Below are positions 42,036 to 50,823 of a stretch of DNA of 52,300 nt, in pieces. Made by a program: the position numbers and the translations under genes. Source of the DNA: Chrysophaeum taylorii (taxonomy: Eukaryota; Sar; Pelagophyceae; Pelagomonadales; Pelagomonadaceae). The first letter of the stretch is position 1. Every line of letters begins with the position of its first letter. The notes beneath the pieces were generated by a model. It saw only the letters and a list, made by a program, of their open reading frames with translations, searched no databases and was not told the DNA's origin. The stretch covers positions 1 through 52,300 of the forward strand of contig JAQMWT010000485.1 of assembly GCA_029834535.1 (NCBI GenBank), in the 5' to 3' direction.

Positions 42036-44777
42036 ATGTCAAAACCAAAGCCAATATCCACTACGGATATCTATAAGCAGGAACAAATCCTCGTTGATAA
42101 ACTCAACAGTGGGTTGCGCTTCCAAGACAATTCGACGAAAGTAAGTTTGCAAATTGAGATGCTTCGCAGGCATATGACAAGCGCATGCGCGGACGCGTGG
42201 TTCGTCTACGATTCGTACAACGCGTATACGCGAAATGCCCCAGAATATGACCAGCTTCTCGAACATGAAGTGGATATCATTTTTGCTCAATGGAAAGCTG
42301 AGAAGACTAATGAATTACAGCTACCGAACGAAGATGCCTTGCCAGCACATCTCAAGACTTGGCACGTCAATTCTACACATCAACTATCAGTCGGTGCACG
42401 TAAAGATCTCGAACGACTTTTCTATCATGAGTCATATAATCTTGTTCGACCCGAATTAAACGAGGATGTTAAGCGTGTCCTTTCTCTCTTAGATACCCGA
42501 TTTCCTAAATCAATTGTGTATGATTCATCTCTAACCAACATATCCTTCTCAGGTCTCTCTAATGCCGATTGGGTTAAACACTGCGAAACCTACGCCGGTT
42601 TCCTGTACACGTTCTTCAACCTGGAATCTCAAGAACGCCCTGCCCTCGCCATGTGGCCGCAGTTAAAGAAAATTTACTCGTTTACTGCACACCCTAACAA
42701 ATTGCGTGCATTAACACTTCTAGCTTACCATTATTACGAAACTGTATCTTGTACAGATGTCACTGAACTTAAATCTCAGTTTAATCGAATGTCCTTAAAT
42801 GTTAATTGGTATGCTCATGTATTTGTCGAACAACTCCTTGCTTTCCAAACTCAGGCAAATCAACTAAATGCTGAAGAAGCTTCAATCCAATTTAATGACT
42901 CTATAATTGCACTTAAAGCTCACGAAGAGCTTTATCGTCTTTACGCTAATCCTGCTGATCACGAGCGCTACTCTCAGTCCCTATTAGACTGGTGTAAACT
43001 TTACGAAACACGCTCGGGGAACAACTCGACTCACGATCCTGAAGTTTTAAAGCTAGTTGATCCCAATGATGTTCGTCCGTTATTGGAGTTCTTGTTAAAG
43101 ATATACAATGAGACAAAGTTTTCATCTAACCGACGCTTGGATAAACCCGCATCATGGATTCCATATATCCCTGGTACTACCGCTACCAAGCCACCTAAGG
43201 TATTACTGATGGATACTATTCATCAATCTCACGATTCTCTAAACAACGCTTACTCATTGTTAGCTACTGTCGCTGGACAGTCTGGTTTTAATGCTCGTAA
43301 GCTTCGTAATGCAAAAGATAAAGCATCGACAATTTCACCTCGAGACACGTCCTACTATCGTCCACCCTCAAATTATAATATTAAAGGCACCAGTTTCGAC
43401 CGTCCTGTCTACTCACTATCCACTAACCGCAACTCACGCTCCAATATGTCACTAATGGACAGGGCTACTTGTCAAGTTGACCGTCTTCGCCACCTGTTTG
43501 GTAAATTACAGGAAGCAAATCCAAATCCCTCTACCGATTATAAAATGGTACAGGGCGAAATGAAGAGCTTGCTGAGTACCCTTTGGACAACCGCCTCCCA
43601 AGCCTCTACACAGTCTCTCGATCCTGAAGAAGCCACTCAAGTTCATCTATACTTGTCAAGAGTCGGTACTATGTCCAACACCATCTCGAACTTCTTAGAG
43701 ACCAATAAAGAATCACATGTCATAGAAGAAAAGGATCAAGTTGAAATTTCTGCTCCTGCAGCGTCCCCCAGTGATGCGGAGCAGAGGGGGACTGCTGAAA
43801 CAGAAAAGATGTTTCATGCTTTTCTATCTAGCAAAGATGATGAAATCGATAATATTCCTCAACCGCTACTGCAGCACATAAATGCGAAGGCACAGAATGC
43901 TATCGTTCGTCGTCAAGCTCGGGAAACCTCTATGCACTCCGAGCTCCCCAATAACCAACCTAGCGAAGAGAATGAGGATGGTACAGATCCCCCTGTGTTG
44001 CTTCCGAAATTAAACAATGGTTTTACACTTGTCGTGGTACCTTCCGAACAAACGCAAAGTTTCATGACACAGTATGTGTTTGGTCAAAGTTCTACACATG
44101 CTTGTTACGCAACAATGCTTAAACTGTACAATGAGTACAACTTACCTCTAATGACTACGCCAGGATATGCTGATACGTGTGCTTCTCAACATGTGATTAA
44201 CTTTAAACGTTACGCCGATCCAATACATATCGTTAAACTACCCGAGTCCTTGTCACCCGCTATCCAGACGGCTACTGATACTCAAAGTATCACTCATGCC
44301 ATGATAATAAGAACCGTCATCCCCGCTCTTCCAAAGCATCCTAACGTTGGATATGTAAAGCTAGACGTTGCGCTTTTCCTACCCAAACAAAACGAACATA
44401 ATGATCCTGATTTGCACATCATCAGCATGACTCAATGGGGAGAAGATAAACTTGGTATACACCTTTATGGGGTTGAGTTTAAAGGACAATCATCTATCCA
44501 GAGTAAGATTGACGACAATGTCAAGATTACTTTGTTTAGATTAAACAACTTATTACCCACTCTCCCAATTTATTCGTTACAACAAGCTAAAGCTCGAAAA
44601 ATGGAACTACGCTCCTTACAGTTCAGATTAAGTGCTTTTAACGAACAACGTGAGATGCTTAAACTATATTCCAACCTTCTCGAACGTGTAATTTACGTCC
44701 CGTGGCTCAAAACCATTTTGGAGTCCATGCATTCACAGTTGCCTTATGTTCGCAAGCATTTCTCACCTCCTGTATGA
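42036..44777 (+). CDS. gag-protease polyprotein of element A (913 codons)
   Basis: ATG at 42036 is the first in frame after the leader, and the same start is seen in A2 and A5. Residues 1-400 are the helical gag part conserved in A2 and A5; a Ser/Pro/acidic linker near 570-600 contains SPSDAEQRGTA. I find no CCHC zinc knuckle, which most copia Gags carry. From about residue 705 the sequence is protease-like: ADTCASQHVINF has Asp713 but Cys715 where retropepsins have Gly. The C-terminal LPKHPNVGYVKLDVALFLP and MELRSLQFRLSAF match element B. The ORF ends SPPV then TGA C, with pol open in the same frame. Gag forms the particle; the protease would process it. Whether the Cys variant works is unclear. 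Confidence 0.8.
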   Translation: MSKPKPISTTDIYKQEQILVDKLNSGLRFQDNSTKVSLQIEMLRRHMTSACADAWFVYDSYNAYTRNAPEYDQLLEHEVDIIFAQWKAEKTNELQLPNEDALPAHLKTWHVNSTHQLSVGARKDLERLFYHESYNLVRPELNEDVKRVLSLLDTRFPKSIVYDSSLTNISFSGLSNADWVKHCETYAGFLYTFFNLESQERPALAMWPQLKKIYSFTAHPNKLRALTLLAYHYYETVSCTDVTELKSQFNRMSLNVNWYAHVFVEQLLAFQTQANQLNAEEASIQFNDSIIALKAHEELYRLYANPADHERYSQSLLDWCKLYETRSGNNSTHDPEVLKLVDPNDVRPLLEFLLKIYNETKFSSNRRLDKPASWIPYIPGTTATKPPKVLLMDTIHQSHDSLNNAYSLLATVAGQSGFNARKLRNAKDKASTISPRDTSYYRPPSNYNIKGTSFDRPVYSLSTNRNSRSNMSLMDRATCQVDRLRHLFGKLQEANPNPSTDYKMVQGEMKSLLSTLWTTASQASTQSLDPEEATQVHLYLSRVGTMSNTISNFLETNKESHVIEEKDQVEISAPAASPSDAEQRGTAETEKMFHAFLSSKDDEIDNIPQPLLQHINAKAQNAIVRRQARETSMHSELPNNQPSEENEDGTDPPVLLPKLNNGFTLVVVPSEQTQSFMTQYVFGQSSTHACYATMLKLYNEYNLPLMTTPGYADTCASQHVINFKRYADPIHIVKLPESLSPAIQTATDTQSITHAMIIRTVIPALPKHPNVGYVKLDVALFLPKQNEHNDPDLHIISMTQWGEDKLGIHLYGVEFKGQSSIQSKIDDNVKITLFRLNNLLPTLPIYSLQQAKARKMELRSLQFRLSAFNEQREMLKLYSNLLERVIYVPWLKTILESMHSQLPYVRKHFSPPV
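44775..44777 (+). promoter_or_regulatory. In-frame UGA-C, candidate readthrough stop (A)
   Basis: ...CCT GTA TGA CGC AAG. The frame stays open after it to 45593. UGA followed by C is known to be the leakiest stop context. Element B has UGA-C at the homologous codon. Confidence 0.55.
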
Positions 44778-46795
44778 CGCAAGGTTAATACACGCCTGCT
44801 CCATACGGTAACAACATCTTCTAGTTCACGAGCACCTACTGTAACTCTACTTTGCTCCGGGATGTCCACTCCTGCCTTCTTGGCTTGTGCTTCCAATGAC
44901 TTGCAAATCAACATCAACGTTAAAGTTCTTGTTGAGAGCGACGAAAATCTTACGCATATGCTACGAAGACGGTTTGGTAATTCCATCGAAGTTTTCCCGT
45001 CACTACCAAAGTTCCTTACATACCTACATCGAGCATCGGACACTGAACGTGCAAGATATTATACTGATATAGTGGAATTGACATCTCCATGCACCAATCG
45101 CAACATAATCAACGGGAGATCCATCTCAACTTTCGAGCGCGATATGGACGACTCCTTGTTTCCAAGTGCTCTAAGTGTACTTGAACTTTTAAAGCCCCTC
45201 ATTCTTTTTATGGAGATGACGCCACCACACTCTGCATCGTATGAAGATCATATACGAGTTGCTAATCTTATCTTCTCTACAATGAATTATACGGTGGATA
45301 TAAGTGATCGCTTTCCATGTTACTTGTGTGGAGATTATCAAGCCAGAGAAAGATGGATCCTTGTTGCTCGCAAATATAATACTGGTCCTTTAGATTTGCT
45401 CTCCTGGCCTAATAAGCGAGTCACTTCCTTCCTGGACATTGCAGATCACGCTAACTCCATCAGTCGCAAGTTAATTATCGACGAACCTTGGACGCAGGTC
45501 TTCTCGGATATACCATTTGTTTCCTTCCATATCCATACCCAAAACTTACAGCAACTTCAGTCGCACAGGATCCGTTCGCCTAACAGTTACTGAGCTAGAG
45601 ACATTAACCATGCTGTTTCTCCGTTTGCATTCAAACAAAACAGTCGAACATCCAAGTCAAGATGAAATGGAGGGCATTTCTAACTTTCGCCTAGGATTCT
45701 TAACGAATTCAAGAAAGCCCCTCTCTTGTATGACTTCTCCTATTGAACTCAAGGCTTTTGTCCTCCTCTATAATATTATGGGACGCTTGTTCCCAAACTC
45801 TACCACATTACCTGTGTCCTTTCGTATTACAACTATCGAATCTAACCAACCATCTCACAGGTTATTCTTAAATAAATCCTCTACTTCCTCCATCATTTAC
45901 ATCACTGGTGGAAGACACATAGGTGGAGACATCATAATTTCTAACTCCTCTTCTAAATATCAGGCACACATAAATGCATTTGGGGAAACCTACATCTTCC
46001 AAACACATGATACAGGAATTGATAAGACTGCTTCTCTCAATCCTGTTACCGGTTTTCTTTGGTTATGCCAAGCTTATCACCATCATAATGAAACTCAAGA
46101 CACCCGTCGTCTAGTACAAACATTGGTTTCCTACACCTCACCTGTGCTTCACGATTCTTTCATCTTTTATCCACAGGAAAATCATCTCGAGTTCATCGAT
46201 AAAATTTTTGCTTTAAGTGACATGCATCTGTCTCAAAGCAGGTACCTTGGCTTCATCACATCTAGCGATAGAAAGATGGGCGCCAAAGTTCATTCTATAT
46301 ACACCCCAACTCCCACTATTCGTGGATTTGCTAACATGATCCTTTACGATCCACGGCTTGATCGCATTCGACATTATTCAACTCGCGAACTGGCACGCGC
46401 CAATAACTTCACAGCGTACCAAATTAATTTTCTCCTGTCTTTGTCCCCGGATCTATGCTGTGACATAATCGCTAATGCTATTCCGGCTGGAACCTATCAT
46501 GTAATTTATACACATTTGTGTCAGATTGTCTATGATTTGCGTAAATTAACGTTATCACCATCCTTTGACCCTGATCACGCTTCTCTAACCAAAAACTATA
46601 GGTCAACCTTTTTCACAAACATATTTCCCACTGACACATCCTTAATATTACACCAGAGTTCCATCACAATGTTATACATCTCTAATAAAATCTTTCAATG
46701 TTGTGATAATCTCGCTTCTAACCACGAACTTCCACTATTTCATCTCGATTCAGTGGCTCACGTCTTCTTATCTAACATCTCCATCCGCAGATACA
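44778..46795 (+). pseudogene. Unknown pol domain between protease and integrase (A)
   Basis: About 670 residues. The first 270 codons are in the gag-protease frame: LLCSGMSTPAFLACASNDLQI, FMEMTPPHSASYEDHIRVAN, then CGDYQARERWILVARKYNTG and SFLDIADHANSI. Near 45590 (AGT TAC TGA GCT) one base shifts the frame, which goes on as ELETLTMLFLRLHS, GGRHIGGDIIISNSSSKYQA, GFLWLCQAYHHH, FITSSDRKMGAKVHS, LSPDLCCDIIANAIPAGTYHVI. It ends in a variable part with another frame change before 46795. Blocks are conserved in B and D, so the domain belongs to the lineage. Ordinary copia pol has only about 100 residues here. I do not recognise the fold. Confidence 0.75.
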
Positions 46796-47965
46796 TCATC
46801 TTCTACAAAATCGAAACATATTCCTCTCATAACTCCAAGACAGTTACATGAGAAACATGCTTCCTTCGACAGAAAAGTTCATGCCAGAGGCACCCTCGCA
46901 TTTCGAGATGCTCAGCGACGTGCTACCAATTTTCACAATATACATCATTCTAGTGATTCCCAAGCTATAAAAGCTGTTCAGGTTATTGCCAGTCCGGGAC
47001 ATCATCCTTCAGATGTGCCCTACCGTAAGTTTTGTGTGGATTGTACTTTACATAAAAAACGCTTTCCTCATCCACATCATCTTACCAAGCAACCTTCATT
47101 CGAAAAAGTTTTTCAACCTGGTGAAGCCTGGGCATGTGATGGTGGTTACGTATCTGTCCTATCGGAATGGGGATCCTTTCGCCATATCATAGTCTTTAAG
47201 TGTCTCATTTCTAAATTTTTGTTAGTGTACTTTTGTCGTACCACCAATGCTAGTGAATTTTGTAATGCCCTCGAGTTTGTTCGCAACTTTTGCTCCACTT
47301 ATGTTCATGTACAATTAAAACAAATTTATTGTGATTCTTTTAAACCCTACTTATCTCAACACGTTACTACTCCCTTTCGTGTTGAACATGGTATTAATAT
47401 GTCTGCTTTCCCCCCTTACATGTTTTTAATCATGAAGTAGAAGCCGCTGTTGGTCATATAGCAACTGCCGCGTCTACACGACTCCGGCATATGCTTAATG
47501 TATCCTATAAAGGTCACCCCCTAACAGATCCGGCACCACACTACCCGTGGGCTGTTATACATGCTGTTCAATCGTATAATCTCCTTCCTAACGTTTCCCT
47601 CGAACGTATTTATAATAAAGTCCTAAGCCCCCAACAAGTTTTGTTGGATCAATGTAATGTTCCCCAACAAGATTACCTCAAACCTTTTGGTTCTGTTTGT
47701 TATCTGCATTTGGAACCTAATGAATTTCATAAATATGAACCTCGATGTCGTCCCTATATCTACTTATGTGGTGCTAATGTTATAAACCCGTTAATCACAC
47801 CCCATGTTAACCACTTAGCTGATGTTGTCCTTAATCCTGAGAACGGCCAAGTACGTGTTTCTTCTAAACTTACCTTTCCTCATCTTATTTCTAAATCTCC
47901 TCCTGATTATGAACAACATCCCCCACCCGCACCTTCACCCGACATCCCCTTCTCTGTTCACAGCA
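46796..47965 (+). pseudogene. Copia integrase of element A
   Basis: Zinc-binding domain: NFHNIHHSSDSQ near 46930, YRKFCVDCTLHKK near 47035. Core: GEAWACDGGYVSV near 47130 (Asp), LKQIYCDSFKPYLSQ near 47325 (Asp). A T-run at 47428-47432 is one base short compared with D, so the frame breaks at MFLIMK; the next frame resumes FNHEVEAAVGHI (candidate Glu) and RLRHMLNVSYKG. The C-terminal part has FGSVCYLHLEPNEFHKYEP and ADVVLNPENGQVRVSSKL. Apart from the one-base loss the domain is complete. Confidence 0.8.
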
Positions 47966-48890
47966 CCCCCAGTGATGCGGCGCAGAGGGGGAATGCTATG
48001 TCCACCGACATTGAACACGAGAGGGGGACTCCTTCTTCTCTTGCCCATGCTCCTACTCCCGTTCCCGCATGTGCTCCAGCTGCTTCTGCACCCGCTGCTT
48101 CTGTCACCACACCTCCAACATCTGAAGTGTCCTCCAACACTTTACCCCTTTTACCGTCTTATCGGTCTCTCTATTCCCAGGATGTCCTTCGTCTCACCCG
48201 TGGTCCTCATCACCCTCAACCTCGTCGCAAGACTAATCTCAAGGCTGTCCTTACTCGTATTGCTTCGCCAACTGTTGCCGCTTATAAACAAGCTGGTGGT
48301 ACGCTTGCTGACTTCAAGTATGACCTCTCCAAGCAGTATATAACTTTCTGCGACCCCACCCTCCACTCCCTTCATATTGCTCATGGCATCCACTGGACGG
48401 CTATACCTCCAGAGGGGGAATTTACACAATCCCTTCATCATCATGTTTACCAAGCGCTATCCCAGTCTTCTTCAGCTATGTGTCATAGGAGCCTTAGCCA
48501 TCCATCGACGGATGCCACTCCTGTTCATCTCCTCGACGACTTCAGCCTCGCAGACTTTCACCTTCCTCGTGCTCTCGTTCATCTCATTTCCGAACACGCT
48601 CAAGCTTTTCGAGTTCCTCCCGCTCAATATGCTTATGCTTTGCTAACACCCCATTCTATTTTGGATCATAATGATGCTTCTTATGGTGCTTCCGAGCCTC
48701 ACCTCTCCGCCATCGAAGACTACATCACCGTGCAGTCTCATTACATTGAGGCACACCTTGGAGATGACCCTCTACTAGTTATTCAACTTGTCGAAGATCC
48801 AGATCCCGCTCACACTAACGATAAGGTCGCTTCTTACGCAATCACCCATCTTACCAACGCTCAAGATCCCAGCACTGTTGGTCCGGACGA
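47966..48890 (+). pseudogene. Integrase-RT linker of element A
   Basis: Open and in frame with the RT. It starts with PSDAAQRGNAM, nearly a copy of the gag linker motif, and is rich in Pro, Ala and Thr (PVPACAPAASAPAASVTTPP). A conserved part follows (LTRIASPTVAAYKQAGGTLADF, then GIHWTAIPPEGEF) that is shared with B but has no known function, then a region leading to VGPDEYKIQAKD. Confidence 0.7.
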
Positions 48891-50118
48891 ATATAAAATT
48901 CAAGCCAAAGATATCAAGATTGATGAATATGAGTTGACCTGCCTCAAAGGTCTCTCAGACGCTGATCGTAAGGCTTATATCTCCGCTATTTCCAAGGAGA
49001 TTTTTGATATTGTTAAGTTTGGCTGCTTTAAACTCTCGTTGCCCATGGTCAACTCCAAGCCTATTGATACCCGACTGGTATTACGTATAAAAACCAATGC
49101 TGCCGGTGAATACATCAAACATAAAGCACGATTGGTCCTACGAGGATTCTTAGCTTCTCTGGGCACTGACTTTTTTAACACATTTAGTCCTATGGCGCAG
49201 CTCACTGGCATCCGTTGTGTTCTGGCGCTTGCAGCTCACCTACGACTTCCCGTCTACCACGTAGACGTACCTAACGCTTTTGTTCAAGCTCCCATAGATT
49301 CTCATGTCTATGTCAAACTGCCACAAGGTATTTACCTACTCGATCCTGAAGATGTAAAATATCAAGGACGACGTCTCCCAAAACTACTTAAATCTCTTTA
49401 TGGATTACGACAGAGTCCTGCCCTTTGGAACCAAACCATAAATGGTTTCTTTGACGCATTAGGCTATACCCGCTTTCGAACAGATACATGCATCTATGCT
49501 AAAGTCCAAGCTGACGCTACGTTTTTACTTTGCACGCTATCAGTGGATGATGTTGTTATCACTTGTACCTCGGAAAATCTACGTCGTGAATTCCAGCAAG
49601 CCATGAAAAAGGAATACTCAGTCGAAACCTTTGAAGAAGTTCATACTCTCTTAGGTATGCGCATAACGCGTACCACTGATGGTTCCATCTCACTTGACTG
49701 TCAAGCTAAAATTGATGCATTGTTTGAAGAGTATCCCATTCTAACGCAGTTACGTCCTACCTCTACACCTATGTCACCCTCAACCACTTATAAAACTGGA
49801 GAGCCATCTTCTGATATGGACAAGTTCATCCTACACACCTTTTCAACCTTACTTGGCAAGCTTACTTTTGTACAGTTGGCGTGTCGCCCTGATTTATCAC
49901 AAAGCCTTAGTCGTTGTTCCCGAGGAATGCATAATCCAGCATATTTGCATGCCCAAGTATCAACAGGAACTCTTCGCTACTTGCGCAAGCCTGAAAATCG
50001 TAATCTTCGACTATGGTACTACTCTGGCTCTTCCGCTCTAATGGACCACCTTAGACTTCTCATCGGCAATCGTACTGATATGGCAACCATGTTGGATTAC
50101 ACTAAAGAACAAGTAAAT
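48891..50118 (+). CDS. Copia reverse transcriptase of element A
   Basis: Continuous with the linker in one frame of 878 codons (47491-50127). It has the copia RT order: VGPDEYK, KEIFDIVKFGCFKL, EYIKHKARLVLRGF, TFSPMAQLTGIRCVLALAAH, VYHVDVPNAFVQAPID (first catalytic Asp at 49264), LPKLLKSLYGLRQSPALWNQ, LSVDDVVITC (Asp pair at 49546-49551, where many have YVDD), GTLRYLRKPENRNLRLW. All catalytic Asp are present. Near 50118 one base shifts the frame to RNase H. Confidence 0.85.
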
Positions 50119-50713
50119 TCACTTTGATCCACTGGTTGCGTTCGTCGATGCTGATAACGCACCCTCTTATGAACAAGACCGCAAATCTACAACTGGCTAT
50201 GCCATCTTTTTGTTCGGTTCTCTCATCACCTGGAAGTCCAAACTACAGCCTATCACAGCTACTTCCACGCATGAGAGTGAACTCATCGCCCTTAATATGT
50301 GTGCTGATGATGTGGTCTGGTTACGCAAATTGTTAACGGAAATGGCATTCGCTATAAAACCACAATACTATCTTCGCCAACGTCCAGGGAAAGATTTCTT
50401 ATTAGATTATGATGCTTATGACAACCCTCTCCCATTAGACATGTCATTCATGCGTAACAGCCCTATACTTGGGGACTCTGCTTCTGCTGTCCTTCTATCA
50501 AACAATCCTGACAGTGCGACTAAAGCCAAAGCTATTAGCACACGCTGGTTTCGTATTCGTGATTACGTACATCTAAAACGCATTCGCTTACATCATGTTT
50601 CCGGCACTCAGAATATCGCTGATGGATTCACTAAACCCTTTGGTGCTCCGCTTTTCACTAGATTCCGCACGTTACTTGGTTTACAACAACCCATAGCTCA
50701 GCAAGATGCTTAA
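50119..50713 (+). pseudogene. Copia RNase H of element A
   Basis: In a new frame: FDPLVAFVDADNAPSYEQ (Asp), DRKSTTGYAIFLFGSLITWKS, TSTHESELIALN (Glu), MCADDVVWLRKLLTEM, ILGDSASAVLL (Asp), and the C-terminal RIRLHHVSGTQNIADGF and RFRTLLGLQQP. Stop at 50711-50713. All acidic catalytic residues are seen; only the junction with RT is broken. 50714-50823 is a spacer conserved with A3. Confidence 0.8.
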
Positions 50714-50823
50714 TCCTTACCCTTCACTATGTCCGAAATGACGTTAAACTAACCCTCATGGAAAGCGGCATCGTGGCTCGCCAAAATGTGAAATGAAATA
50801 CGCAATGTGAGGACTTCTATAAA

